Below, one piece after another: positions 27,479-36,685 of a stretch of DNA of 63,259 nt. The stretch spans positions 640 to 63,898 of the forward strand of contig NZ_CATNLY010000006.1 of assembly GCF_950100655.1 (NCBI RefSeq), given 5' to 3'. The notes below the pieces were generated by a model. The model was not told where the DNA came from and ran no database searches. It worked only from the letters and a program-made list of their open reading frames with translations. Each line of letters opens with the position of its first letter. Position 1 is the stretch's first letter. This DNA comes from Pleomorphomonas sp. T1.2MG-36. Lineage in GTDB: Bacteria; Pseudomonadota; Alphaproteobacteria; Rhizobiales; Pleomorphomonadaceae. The position numbers were made by a program, and so were the translations under genes.

Positions 27479-28114
27479 ATGCTTGCCAGACTGACGCTCG
27501 CCACGGCTCTCTTCGCCTGCCCCACCCTGGCGCTCGCCGCGCCAGACTCCCCCGCCCCCGCCCCCGCGCCGAGCGGCCGCTACGAACAGGATGGCGCCCA
27601 CACCAGCGTCACCTGGCGCATCGACCATTTCGGCCTCTCGCGCTACACGGCCCGCTTCGTCGGCGCCAAGGCCCGCCTCGACTGGAACCGCGACGATCCC
27701 GCACGATCGACGCTCGCCGTCGAGATCGACCCGCGTCAGGTCCGCACCGACTTCCCCGTCCCCGAGGTGGAGGACTTCGACGCCAAGATCGGCTCCGGCG
27801 CCGATTTCCTGGCCGGCAGTCCGATCGGCTTCCTCTCCGAACGCATCGTGGTGGAGGGCGAAAACGCCGGCCGGGTGTTCGGCCAGCTGACCCTGCGCGG
27901 CAAAACCCGCCCCGCCGTCATGGAGGTCACCTTCAACGGCTCCATGGCCGAACACCCGATCGAAAAGATCGCCAAGCTCGGCTTTTCCGGCCACATGCGC
28001 ATCAAGCGCTCCGACTGGGGCCTCACCTTCGCCCTCCCCGCCCTCGGCGACGAGGTCGACATAGCCATCGAAACGGAGTTCCGCCCCGAAGCCACGCCCC
28101 CGGCGGCGAAGTAG
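27479..28114 (+). CDS. YceI-family periplasmic lipid-binding protein
   Basis: The ATG at 27479 gives 211 residues beginning with a signal peptide (MLARLTLATALFACPTLALA). An in-frame ATG at 27413 overlapping the hemerythrin stop would precede that signal by 22 residues and is less likely. The mature protein has the YceI lipocalin-like pattern: YEQDGAHTSVTWRIDHFGLSRY, then F-D-A-K-I, LRGKTRPAVMEVTF and MRIKRSDWGL. YceI proteins bind long isoprenoids in the periplasm, in some bacteria alongside electron transport. Confidence 0.9.
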   Translation: MLARLTLATALFACPTLALAAPDSPAPAPAPSGRYEQDGAHTSVTWRIDHFGLSRYTARFVGAKARLDWNRDDPARSTLAVEIDPRQVRTDFPVPEVEDFDAKIGSGADFLAGSPIGFLSERIVVEGENAGRVFGQLTLRGKTRPAVMEVTFNGSMAEHPIEKIAKLGFSGHMRIKRSDWGLTFALPALGDEVDIAIETEFRPEATPPAAK

Positions 28115-28220
28115 CGAAGGGAAACGGCAAGCCGACAGGCCGCCGTCTCCCATCCCTTTCCAGAGGCCCCTTGCGAAAGCGGTGGCCTCGGGAAGGTGGA
28201 ACGCGGCCGATATCGCCGCC

Positions 28221-28877
28221 CTACCGGCCCGGATCCAGGTGGGCGAAGGCGAGGTCGAACAGGCTGTTCCATTCGTCCTGGAGGTCGATCCGGTCGGGCT
28301 TGCGCAGCCAGCGCAGTTGCAGCCCGTCCATCATGGCCAGCACGTGCCGCGCCACGTGCTCGGCGTTGTCGACGCCGCGGATCGACCGGGCGAACAGCCC
28401 CAGCGCCATGTCTTCGCGGTCTTGGAAATAGGCGTGGGCGGGGTGGGTCGGCTCCAGCGACTCGGCGTTGAGCACGCTGTAGAGGCGGACGATTTCCGGC
28501 TGGCCGGCGTTGCGGCGGATCAGCGCGGTGCAGAGCTGGCGCAGCGTCACCGGCAGCGGGTCGAGGTCGATGTCGGCCCGGTTCAGGCCCAGAAGGCCGG
28601 CCAGCGCCTGGAAGTCGGCCTCGTCGCGATACTCCAGCACGGCGATCAGAAGACGCGCCTTGTTCTGGAAGTGATGCAGCACGCCCGCCTCGGTGATGCC
28701 GCAGAGCACGGCGGCATCCCTCAGCGTCACCCCCCAGAAGCCGCGCTCGGCAATCAGCTGGGTCGCCGCCTCGATGATCTGCGAGCGGCGCTCGTCGGCC
28801 GATTTGCGCTCGCGCGTCAGGCGGGGCGGGGGTGAAAGGTCGCGGGCCAAGGGAATCAACTCTCTTCGTAAATTCAC
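28221..28877 (-). CDS. TetR/AcrR-family regulator
   Basis: A 218-residue regulator from a GTG at 28877. The helix-turn-helix is residues about 30-75 (IIEAATQLIAERGFWGVTLRDAA then GITEAGVLHHFQNKARLL). The C-terminal part is a BetI-like ligand domain. It is divergent from the GH3 gene, with a short palindrome in between, and so probably controls the glycosidase and MFS genes. The inducer would be a plant or microbial glycoside (inference). Confidence 0.92.
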   Translation of the reverse strand: MNLRRELIPLARDLSPPPRLTRERKSADERRSQIIEAATQLIAERGFWGVTLRDAAVLCGITEAGVLHHFQNKARLLIAVLEYRDEADFQALAGLLGLNRADIDLDPLPVTLRQLCTALIRRNAGQPEIVRLYSVLNAESLEPTHPAHAYFQDREDMALGLFARSIRGVDNAEHVARHVLAMMDGLQLRWLRKPDRIDLQDEWNSLFDLAFAHLDPGR

Positions 28878-28938
28878 GGATGGCCTTCTTATAGCACATC
28901 TTTTTCGCCTCCGTCAGCGTCACTCCCTAGCTTTACAG

Positions 28939-28955
28939 AATACCTAGTATGTATT
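28939..28955. promoter_or_regulatory. Candidate TetR operator
   Basis: AATAC and GTATT flank CTAGTAT, with a nested ATAC-CTA-GTAT, in the intergenic region between the TetR gene and the GH3 gene. Confidence 0.5.
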
Positions 28956-28992
28956 AAGTAAGGCGCATCGCGTTACTCGAGGGAGGACCAGA

Positions 28993-31290
28993 ATGACCCT
29001 TACCCGCCACCACACGGAGGCGGCGCCCGCTGCTGCGTCGCCGGAGCCGGAAGCCTTCACCCAAGACACCTTCACCCAGGCCGTCGACCGGGTGCGCAAA
29101 GGCGCCAATCCCGATGGCGAAGCCCGCGCGCTCTATGCCCGCATGACCACCGACGAGCGCCTCGGCCTGCTCGACGGCGACCAGCCCTTCTGGGAGGGCA
29201 TGCTGAGCCTGGTCGAGGACGGCTACAACGTCTACCCCTACGTCATGGGCGCGGTGGACCGGCTGGGCGTTCCCGGCGTGCGCTTCGCCGACGGTCCGCG
29301 CGGCTCGGTTCTCGGCCGCTCCACCTGCTTCCCCGTCTCCATGGCGCGCGGCGCCACCTGGGATGTCGAGCTGGAAGAACAGGTCGGCGAGGTGATCGGC
29401 CGGGAAATCCGCGCCCTCGGCGCCAACTTCTTCGGCGGCGTCTGCATCAACCTGCCGCGCCATCCGGCCTGGGGCCGGGTGCAGGAGACCTACTCCGACC
29501 AGCCGGTGATCCTCGGCGAGATGGGCGCGGCGCTGACGCGCGGCATCCAGCACCACGCCATGGCCTGCGCCAAGCACTTCGCGCTCAACAGCATGGAGAA
29601 CGCCCGCTTCTCGGTCGACGTCACCATCGGCGAGGCCGACCTGCACGAGACCTTCCTGCCGCACTTCAAGCGCGTCATCGATGAAGGCGCCTTCGCGGTG
29701 ATGAGCTCCTACAACTCGGTCAACGGCACCTGGGCCGGCCAGAATGCCGACCTCCTGACCAGGACGCTGCGCGACACCTGGCACTTCGAAGGCTTCGTCA
29801 TCACCGACTTCATCTGGGGCATGCGCGACGGCGGCAAGGCGCTGGTCGCCGGCCTCGACGTCGAGGCGCCGATGCGCCAGCAGCGCGGCGAACGCCTGCC
29901 GGGCGACCTCGACAGCGGCAAGTGCTCCTGGGCCGACGTCGAACGCGCCGGCCTGCGCATCCTGAAGACGCAGCTGCGCTATTACGCTGAGCGCGACGCC
30001 GCCGAGCCCACGCCGTCGGTGGTCGCCTCCGCCGATCACGTCGCCCTCGCCCGCGAGGCGGCCGGCCGCGCCATGGTGCTGTTGCGCAACGAAAAGGTCG
30101 GCGCCGCCCCGGTGCTGCCGCTCGATCCGAAAACGCTCGCCTCGCTCGCCGTCGTCGGCCGGCTCTGCGACACCGCCAACACCGGCGACCTCGGTTCGTC
30201 GTCGGTGCGCGCGCCCCATGTCGTCACCCCGCTCGCCGGCCTTGCCAAGGCGCTCGACGGCACCTCCGTCGCGCTCCACTCCGACGCCAGCGGCGATCCG
30301 GCCAAGGCCGCCGCGCTGGCCGCCAAGGCCGAGGCGGCCGTGGTCGTCGTCGGCTACACCTCGGCCGACGAGGGCGAGTTCGTCGACGGCTCGGTGGCCA
30401 GCCGCGCCGATCTCCTGGCCCTCTACCCCAAGGCGCAGACCGAGGCGGAAGGCCGCCTGCGCGACAAGGTGCTCGCAGCCCTCGGCGGCGGCACCAGCGT
30501 GGTGGGTGGCGGCAAGGCCGGCGGCGATCGCCTGTCGCTGGAGCTGCTGCCGGAGGACGTGGCGCTGATCAAGGCCGTCGCCGCCGTCAATCCGCGCACC
30601 GTCGTGGTGATCGAGACGGCCGGCGCCGTCATCGTCCACGATTGGAAGGATCTGGTGCCGGCCATCCTCATCGGCTGGTACGCCGGCATGGAGGGCGGCC
30701 ACGCGCTGGCCGACGTGCTGTTCGGCAAGCGCAACCCCAGCGGCCGCCTGCCCTACCCCATCCCGGCCGATGCGAAGGACACGCCCGTCTTCGACCGCGA
30801 CGCCAAGGCGATCACCTACGACCACTGGTACAGCCACCGCCTGATGCAGAAGACCGGCGTCGAGGCCGACTACCCGCTCGGCTTCGGCCTGTCCTACTCG
30901 GCCTTCCGCCTGTCCGACATGCAGGTCGACCCGGCCGGCGGCGACGCGCTCAAGCTTCGCGTCTCGGTCGCCAATGCCGGGGCCATGGCCGGCCACCACG
31001 TGGAGCAGGTCTACGGCGCGCGCCGCGACGGCGACCGGGCCGACGAGCGCGAGCTGCTCGGCTTTGCCGTGGTGGCTCTCGCCCCCGGCGAGCGGAAGAC
31101 CGTCGAGGTGACGGCCTCGCTGCTGCCGCTCGGCCGCTGGGACGCCGCCGCCCGCCGCGTCCGCGTCGCCCCGGGCCTCATCCGCGTCGAGGCCGCCGGC
31201 TTCTGGGGCGATCCCGATCGCCTGTCCGCCACCATCAACGTCACTGGCAACGTCACTGGCAACGTCACTGGCAAGATCGCCGGCAACTGA
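28993..31290 (+). CDS. Glycoside hydrolase family 3 protein (beta-glucosidase type)
   Basis: A 765-residue GH3 enzyme without signal peptide, so probably cytoplasmic. The N-terminal barrel contains FADGPRG, CAKHFALNS with Lys194-His195, and FEGFVITDFIWGMRDGG, where Asp272 is the likely nucleophile. The second domain (AMVLLRNEKVGAAPVLPLDP to the GRLPYPIP segment near 590) and a C-terminal fibronectin-III-like domain (YPLGFGLSYS onwards) are complete. Its very end reads INVTGNVTGNVTGKIAGN, an in-frame repeat of the codons GTCACTGGCAAC. The preceding bases GGGAGG are a good ribosome site. It is followed by an MFS transporter, a typical uptake-and-hydrolysis pair. Confidence 0.93.
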   Translation: MTLTRHHTEAAPAAASPEPEAFTQDTFTQAVDRVRKGANPDGEARALYARMTTDERLGLLDGDQPFWEGMLSLVEDGYNVYPYVMGAVDRLGVPGVRFADGPRGSVLGRSTCFPVSMARGATWDVELEEQVGEVIGREIRALGANFFGGVCINLPRHPAWGRVQETYSDQPVILGEMGAALTRGIQHHAMACAKHFALNSMENARFSVDVTIGEADLHETFLPHFKRVIDEGAFAVMSSYNSVNGTWAGQNADLLTRTLRDTWHFEGFVITDFIWGMRDGGKALVAGLDVEAPMRQQRGERLPGDLDSGKCSWADVERAGLRILKTQLRYYAERDAAEPTPSVVASADHVALAREAAGRAMVLLRNEKVGAAPVLPLDPKTLASLAVVGRLCDTANTGDLGSSSVRAPHVVTPLAGLAKALDGTSVALHSDASGDPAKAAALAAKAEAAVVVVGYTSADEGEFVDGSVASRADLLALYPKAQTEAEGRLRDKVLAALGGGTSVVGGGKAGGDRLSLELLPEDVALIKAVAAVNPRTVVVIETAGAVIVHDWKDLVPAILIGWYAGMEGGHALADVLFGKRNPSGRLPYPIPADAKDTPVFDRDAKAITYDHWYSHRLMQKTGVEADYPLGFGLSYSAFRLSDMQVDPAGGDALKLRVSVANAGAMAGHHVEQVYGARRDGDRADERELLGFAVVALAPGERKTVEVTASLLPLGRWDAAARRVRVAPGLIRVEAAGFWGDPDRLSATINVTGNVTGNVTGKIAGN

Positions 31291-31375
31291 CCCCCCCCAT
31301 TTGCCAGGCCGCCCGCCGCCGGGGCCTCACACCCTGAGTCCCCGGCGGCGTGGTCGATCCCCTCGGAGATTTCCC

Positions 31376-32656
31376 ATGACCTCTGTCCCCTCGTCCCAGG
31401 GCGAAACCGCTCTGCCCTGGTCGGCCGCCATCGGCGATGCCGACCAGCCGAAGGTTCCCTATCGTCTCGGCATCGCGCTCTGCGTCGGCGTGCTCTTGTG
31501 GCTCGGGCCCTATTTCGGCACCGCCACCGTGCTGCTGCCGGCGCGCGTCGCCATCATCGACCCCGGCAACAAGGCCAACATCATCGCCATGCTGTCGGTC
31601 GCGGCCATGGTGGTCGCCACCGTCGCCAACATCCTGATCGGCGCCCTCTCCGATCTCACCCGCTCGCGCCTCGGCCGCCGCACGCCCTGGCTGATCGGCG
31701 GCTCCGTCGGCTCGGCCGTGATGCTGGTGTTCATGGGCAAGGCCGACAGCGTCGGTCTGCTGCTCGTCGAGTGGTGCATCTTCCAGGTGTTCCTCAACGC
31801 CATCGTCGCGCCGCTGCTGGCGGTGATCTCCGACCGGATCGCCCCGGCCCACCGCGGCACCATCTCGTCGATCTACGCCTTCGGCTTCACCCTCGGCCTC
31901 TACGGCGGGCAGTATTTCAACGCCCGCTTCCTCGGCGACCTGATGACCGGCTTCGTCTCCATGGCGGTGCTGATCCTGCTCTCCGGGCCGATCGCGGCGC
32001 TGATCATGCGCGAGGCCTCCAGCCGGTCGATGCCGAGGCGCGTCCTCGACCGCGACATGATCCTCGACAACTTCTCCATTCCCCGCCGCAACGCCCGCGA
32101 CTACTACCTCGCCCTGTTCGGCAAGCTGATGATCACCACCGCCACCTTCGCCATCCAGGGCTACCAGCTGTTCATCCTCACCGACTACCTGAAGGTGGCC
32201 GAGGGGGACGTCGGCCGGCAGATCGAGCTGATCTCCATCATCCTGATGGTCACGGCTCTGGCCATGGCGCTGGTGGCCGGCCCGATCTCCGACAGGATCG
32301 GCCGCCGCAAGGGCCCGGTGGCGCTCGCCGGGCTGATGGTCGCCGTCGGCGCGCTGGTGCCCTTCTTCTCCACCGCGCCCTGGACCATGCTGGTCTACGC
32401 GCTGATCGCCGGCATCGGCAGCGGCATCTTCAACTCGGTGGATCAGGCGCTCAACGTCGAGGTGCTGCCCAACGCCGCCACGGCGGCCAAGGACCTCGGC
32501 GTGCTCAACCTCGCCAACACCGGCGGCCAGATCCTCGGGCCGGCCATCGCCGCCATCGCCATCTCGGCCATCGGCTACCAGATGATCTTCCCCACGGTCG
32601 CCGTCGTCGCCATCATCGGCGTCATCCTGATCGCCATGATCCGCTCGGTCCGCTGA
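31376..32656 (+). CDS. MFS sugar/glycoside transporter
   Basis: A 426-residue protein with 12 predicted membrane helices. ATG at 31376 follows GGAG; the longer frame is not needed. The loop GALSDLTRSRLGRRTPWLIGG between helices 2 and 3 is the GPH/SLC45-like version of motif A, and ISDRIGRRKGPVALAG marks the second half. It lies 85 bases after the GH3 gene and probably brings in the glycoside that enzyme cuts. A hairpin follows. Confidence 0.88.
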   Translation: MTSVPSSQGETALPWSAAIGDADQPKVPYRLGIALCVGVLLWLGPYFGTATVLLPARVAIIDPGNKANIIAMLSVAAMVVATVANILIGALSDLTRSRLGRRTPWLIGGSVGSAVMLVFMGKADSVGLLLVEWCIFQVFLNAIVAPLLAVISDRIAPAHRGTISSIYAFGFTLGLYGGQYFNARFLGDLMTGFVSMAVLILLSGPIAALIMREASSRSMPRRVLDRDMILDNFSIPRRNARDYYLALFGKLMITTATFAIQGYQLFILTDYLKVAEGDVGRQIELISIILMVTALAMALVAGPISDRIGRRKGPVALAGLMVAVGALVPFFSTAPWTMLVYALIAGIGSGIFNSVDQALNVEVLPNAATAAKDLGVLNLANTGGQILGPAIAAIAISAIGYQMIFPTVAVVAIIGVILIAMIRSVR

Positions 32657-32689
32657 GAGAGTTCAACTTCGGAACGACACCACCCCTGC

Positions 32690-32716
32690 AAGGGCCGCCC
32701 CAACAAGGCGGCCCTT
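32690..32716 (+). terminator. Hairpin after the MFS gene
   Basis: AAGGGCCGCC and GGCGGCCCTT pair across a seven-base loop. There is no long T run, so it may be a weak or Rho-assisted terminator. Confidence 0.65.
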
Positions 32717-32799
32717 CGCCGTCGATGCGCCCGGAGCAAGGGTACCCGGGAATTTGCCCGGTACGCCCGCACCCCGCTATCCATTTGTTCCATCTATAT

Positions 32800-33680
32800 A
32801 AATCGTCATCCTGGCGAAGGCCGCTTGAATTCGCGCGCGAATTCAAGGTGTACCTCAGGAAGGTTGAGCAAGCGGCCCATATGAAGCTCTCTGCAACAGG
32901 GAGCCCGATATCAACCTCACCGCCCCTTCCGGCCCGAGGTCCTGCGCCTAAAGCGCAGGATGACAATTTATATGGATGGAACAGGGGGATAAGCGGCGCG
33001 CGAAGCCTTCCTTGCGGCTTCAACACCCCGACGCGGAACACAACGCCCGCAAGTGAACACAACCGCTATCCGATTGTTCCCTCTATATAAATTGTCATCC
33101 TTGCGCAGGCGAGGACCTCAGGAAGGTTGAGCGAGCGGCCCATATCAAGCTCCCTGCAACAGGGAGCCCGATATCAACCTCACCGCCCCTTCCGGCCCGA
33201 GGTCCCGCGCCTAAAGCGCAGGATGACGATTTATATGGATGGAACAGTGGGATAAGCCGCCCGCAAGCCTTCCTTGCGGCCTCAACGCCCCGACGCGGAA
33301 CACAACGCCCGCACGTGAACGCAACCGCTATCCGATTGTTCCATCTATATAAATTGTCATCCTTGCGCAGGCGAGGACCTCAGGAAGGTTGAGCGAGCGG
33401 CCCATATCAAGCTCCCTGCAACAGGGAGCCCTATATCAACCCACCGCCCCTTCCGGCCCGAGGTCCTGCGCCTGAAGCGCAGGATGACGATTTATATAGA
33501 TGGAACAGTGGGATAAGCCACCCGCGAAGCCCCACTGCCTCATCAGCGCCATTACGCGGAACACAACGCCCGCAAGCGAACGCAACAGCTATCCGCTTGT
33601 TCCATCTATATAAATTGTCATCCTTGCGCAGGCGAGGACCTCAGGCAAAAAAGGGCTCCACGCCGATATAGCGCGCCCTC
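32800..33680. repeat. Tandem array of ~260-bp composite repeats
   Basis: Left arms start near 32804, 33094, 33355 and 33616, giving a regular period of about 261 bases (290 where the nested palindrome CTTGAATTCGCG with inverse is inserted, 32824-32847). Right arms end near 32965, 33228 and 33487. Unlike other arrays, linkers are near-identical too (GGATAAGC, CCTTCCTTGCGGC, CGACGCGGAACACAACGCCCG), so this is true tandem duplication. No gene is supported between 32717 and 33690. Confidence 0.88.
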
Positions 33681-33693
33681 CCCACCCCCCTGC

Positions 33694-33774
33694 TCAGCTC
33701 TTCATTCCCGCGAGGTTCATCGGCAGGCGGAGGGCCATTGCCAACACCGCGAGGGCGGCGATGCTGCCGGCCAG
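33694..33774 (-). pseudogene. Duplicated C-terminal fragment of the DUF2474 gene
   Basis: The last 26 codons of this frame (LAGSIAALAVLAMALRLP then MNLAGMKS) match the C-terminus of the complete gene at 37435-37578 (WAGSILALGVVAMAFRLL then MNLAGMKS), including the flanking TGCTCAGCTCTTCATTCCCGC. The two copies are in the same orientation and bracket the islet at 33782-37234. Confidence 0.75.
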
Positions 33775-33781
33775 ACGGTCG

Positions 33782-34783
33782 TCAGGCAAGGGTGACGACG
33801 ACCTTGCCCTTGGTGCGGCCGGTTTCGACATAGGCCAGGGCCTCCGCCGTTTGGGCGAAGGGGAACACCTTGTCCACCACCGGGCGGATGGCGCCGGCAT
33901 CGATCAGCCTGGCGATCTCCGCCAACTGCCGGCCATCGGCGCGCATGAACAGGAAGCTGTAATCGACGCCCCGGCCTCTGGCCTTGTTCAGAATGCCTCG
34001 GCTCAGCATCCGCATCACGAAGCGCAGCAAGACGTTCAGCCCCAGGGATTTAGCGAACGCGACGTCCGGCGGGCCGGAGATGGAGATCAGCTTGCCGCCC
34101 GGTTTCAGCACGTTCAGCGACTTTGCCAGCGTCCCGGCGTCCTGGCTGTTCAGCACCAGGTCGTAGCCGGAGAGCAGTTGTTCGAAATCCTGCGTCCTGT
34201 AGTCGATCACCACATCGGCGCCGAGGCTCTTGACCAGTTCGGCATTGGCGGCGCTGGTTGTGGTCGCCACCGTGGCGCCGAGATGCTTGGCGAGCTGGAT
34301 GGCGAAGGTGCCGACACCGCCGGACCCGGCCTGGATGAACACCTTCTGGCCGGGCTTGACCTTCCCGACTTCGACCAGCGCCTGCCAGGCGGTCAGCCCG
34401 ACCAGCGGGATCGACGCCGCCTCTTCCATGGAAAGGCGTTCGGGCTTCAGGGCCAGATCGGCGGCGTCGACGGCGATCAACTCGGCGAAGGTGCCGACCC
34501 GATGGTCGCGCGGACGGCCGTAGACCTCGTCCCCCGGCTTGAACCGCCGCACGTTGGCGCCGACGCGCAAGACCGTTCCGGCCAGATCGTGGCCGAGAAC
34601 GAAGGGCGGGCGATAGGGCAGGAACAGCTTGAACTCGCCGTCCCTCACCTTGGAATCGAGAAGGTTGATCGCGGTGGCCCGAATGCGCACCAGAACGTCG
34701 TCCGGCCCCATCCGGGGATCGGGCATGTCGGCGAGGCGCAGGGCGCCCTTCTTCTTGTACGTGTCGACGACGAAGGCTTTCAC
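33782..34783 (-). CDS. NADP-dependent zinc-type alcohol dehydrogenase/quinone oxidoreductase
   Basis: The GTG at 34783 follows GGAG by eight bases and gives VKAFVVDTYKKKG, the usual family start; an ATG eleven codons upstream has no ribosome site. The 333-residue product is a medium-chain dehydrogenase/reductase of the quinone-oxidoreductase branch: FVLGHDLAGTVLRVG near 60 and the nucleotide loop IQAGSGGVGTFAIQLAKHLGA near 140-160. The zinc-ligand cysteines of alcohol dehydrogenases are missing, so it likely reduces enones or quinones with NADPH. It is the last gene of an islet with two SDRs and a TetR regulator. Confidence 0.9.
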   Translation of the reverse strand: MKAFVVDTYKKKGALRLADMPDPRMGPDDVLVRIRATAINLLDSKVRDGEFKLFLPYRPPFVLGHDLAGTVLRVGANVRRFKPGDEVYGRPRDHRVGTFAELIAVDAADLALKPERLSMEEAASIPLVGLTAWQALVEVGKVKPGQKVFIQAGSGGVGTFAIQLAKHLGATVATTTSAANAELVKSLGADVVIDYRTQDFEQLLSGYDLVLNSQDAGTLAKSLNVLKPGGKLISISGPPDVAFAKSLGLNVLLRFVMRMLSRGILNKARGRGVDYSFLFMRADGRQLAEIARLIDAGAIRPVVDKVFPFAQTAEALAYVETGRTKGKVVVTLA

Positions 34784-34851
34784 GGCTTTTCTCCGGTGTG
34801 AAACGTGTCGGATCATACCCCGTCCGCTCGATCTGGACTCATCCGCTTCCG

Positions 34852-35676
34852 TCAGGCGATGTTGAACTGCTTGCGCAGAATGCGGTCGAACAGCGCGCGC
34901 GGCAGGAAGCGCCGGGCGAAGGAGGTCTGTCTGGCGGCCTTGCCCGAGGGGTAGCGCAGCCGGGGCACCTCGGTCGTGGCCGCCGTCAGGATGGTGGCCG
35001 CGACGTCGTCCGCCGTGTCGCCTGTGGCCATGGCCGCGTCGAACGCCGCGCGGTACCGGGCGAAGGTCTCGCGATAGGCCTCGATGGGGCGATCGCCTTG
35101 GGGCGAGTTGGTCTCGATGGAGGTCTTCGTCGCCCAGGGTTCAATCACGGCGACCCGTATGCCAAACCGCCGGACCTCATGGTCCAGCGATTCCGAATAG
35201 CCTTCGATCGCGTGCTTGGTTGCCGCGTAGTGGGCGCCGAAGGGGCCGGGAATCAGGCCGACGACCGACCCGACGTTCAGGATCCTGCCGGAGCCCTGCC
35301 GGCGCATGACCGGGAGCACCTCGTTCGTCACCCGCACCACCCCGAGATAGTTGGTGTCGAACAGAGCGCGGACCTGCTCGACGGAGCTTTCCTCGGCCGC
35401 GCCGGAAACGGCGTAGCCGGCATTGTTGATCACGAGATCGATCCGGCCGAGTTCGGCCTGCGCCTCAGCCACGGCGGCGGTGACGGATGCGTCGGACGTC
35501 ACGTCGCAGACGATCATCCTCACGCCGCCGAGTGCGCCGCCGGGGGTGGCCTTGCGGCTGGTGCCGATCACCCGATAGCCGGCCCGGCGCAACGCTTGCG
35601 CGGCCGCCTTGCCGATGCCGCTGGACGCCCCGGTCACGAGCGCGGTCTTCTGGTCTTTCGATGCAAACGTCGCCAT
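34852..35676 (-). CDS. SDR-family oxidoreductase
   Basis: A 274-residue classical short-chain dehydrogenase: TGASSGIG near 15-22, NNAG near 88, the S-Y-K catalytic set in NVGSVVGL, HYAATKHA. After the catalytic core it carries a C-terminal extension (LRYPSGKAARQTSFARRFLP). Substrate unknown. Same strand as its neighbours, with 110 bases to the next SDR. Confidence 0.92.
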   Translation of the reverse strand: MATFASKDQKTALVTGASSGIGKAAAQALRRAGYRVIGTSRKATPGGALGGVRMIVCDVTSDASVTAAVAEAQAELGRIDLVINNAGYAVSGAAEESSVEQVRALFDTNYLGVVRVTNEVLPVMRRQGSGRILNVGSVVGLIPGPFGAHYAATKHAIEGYSESLDHEVRRFGIRVAVIEPWATKTSIETNSPQGDRPIEAYRETFARYRAAFDAAMATGDTADDVAATILTAATTEVPRLRYPSGKAARQTSFARRFLPRALFDRILRKQFNIA

Positions 35677-35785
35677 CGGTGTTCTCTGTCTGGCTCGAAG
35701 GGGGTGGCAGGACAGCCCCGCGAGGGGGGCGAAATCCGCCGGGGGCGGGCCGACGCCCGGCGCCCGGCGGGATGGGGCGACAGGC

Positions 35786-36574
35786 TCAGGCGGGCGAGCG
35801 ATAGCGCTCGGCGGGACGCGCGTTGACGATGTTGCCGAGCATGGCCTTGCGCGCGGCCTCGAGGGCGTTCCACTGGCCGTCGTCGTGAAGCGGGGGAATG
35901 GTCACCGGCTCGCGACGGTCGAAGCCGACCAGCGCCGCGTCCACCAGGTCGCCCACCTCCATGACGTTGGTCATGGCGTCGACGTCGGTGCCGACGTGCT
36001 GCCAGATCTCGGTTCGGGTCGTGGCGGGAAGCACCGCCTGCACGTAGACGCCCTTCGGGCCAAGTTCCAGGGCGAGCCCCTGCGACAGGAACAGCACGAA
36101 GGCCTTGGTCGCCCCGTAGACGGTCATGCCGAACTCGGGGGCAAGGCCGACCACCGAACCGATGTTGATGATGGCGCCGTTGCCCGCCTCGGCAAGACGC
36201 GGGGCGATCGCGCCGGCAAGCCGGACGAGCGCGGTGGCGTTGAGCGCGACGAGACGGGCCATGTCGTCCGTACTCTGCTCGACGAAGCTGCCGCCGATGG
36301 CCGTGCCGGCATTGTTGATCAGGATGCCGATGCGCGCATCCTCGCGCAGTCTGGTCTCGACCCTGGCGAGGTCCGACGCCTGCGTCAGGTCGGCCGGGAG
36401 GATGTCGATCGCCACGCCGGAGTCCTGGCGGAGGCGGCTCGCCAGCGCTTCCATGCGAGCGGCGTCGCGGGCCACCAGCACGAGGTCGTGCCCGCGCCGG
36501 GCGAAGCGTTCGGCGTAGGTGGCGCCAATGCCGGTGGAGGCGCCGGTAATCAGGACTGCGGGAGCGTGGCTCAT
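35786..36574 (-). CDS. SDR-family oxidoreductase
   Basis: A 262-residue classical SDR from the ATG at 36574: ITGASTGIG near 9-17, NNAGTAIGG near 85, and the catalytic S in NIGSVVGL with Y-G-A-T-K. The C-terminal helix (WNALEAARKAMLGNIVNARP) is typical of the Dlte/YdfG-like branch. It is divergent from the TetR gene, with two operator-like repeats between them, so it is the likely main target of that regulator. Confidence 0.92.
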   Translation of the reverse strand: MSHAPAVLITGASTGIGATYAERFARRGHDLVLVARDAARMEALASRLRQDSGVAIDILPADLTQASDLARVETRLREDARIGILINNAGTAIGGSFVEQSTDDMARLVALNATALVRLAGAIAPRLAEAGNGAIINIGSVVGLAPEFGMTVYGATKAFVLFLSQGLALELGPKGVYVQAVLPATTRTEIWQHVGTDVDAMTNVMEVGDLVDAALVGFDRREPVTIPPLHDDGQWNALEAARKAMLGNIVNARPAERYRSPA

Positions 36575-36609
36575 CGGATTGCTCTTTTCGTTGGCCGGGT
36601 CTATATTCA

Positions 36610-36652
36610 TGACGATCATCATGATTGAGATCAAATATGACGGCCATCATGT
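36610..36652. promoter_or_regulatory. Tandem operator-like sites between SDR and TetR genes
   Basis: ATGACGATCATCATG (36610-36624) and ATGACGGCCATCATG (36638-36652) are the same partly palindromic motif (ATGA...TCAT) spaced 28 bases apart, in the short gap between divergent genes. Confidence 0.65.
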
Positions 36653-36685
36653 AAATGTCAACGGCTGTCCGGGAGATTCTTCGAA

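Noticed and set aside
28954..30999. A 681-residue open frame antisense to the GH3 gene
   Set aside because: Shadow frame in GC-rich DNA; no motif, while the opposite strand encodes an intact GH3 enzyme.
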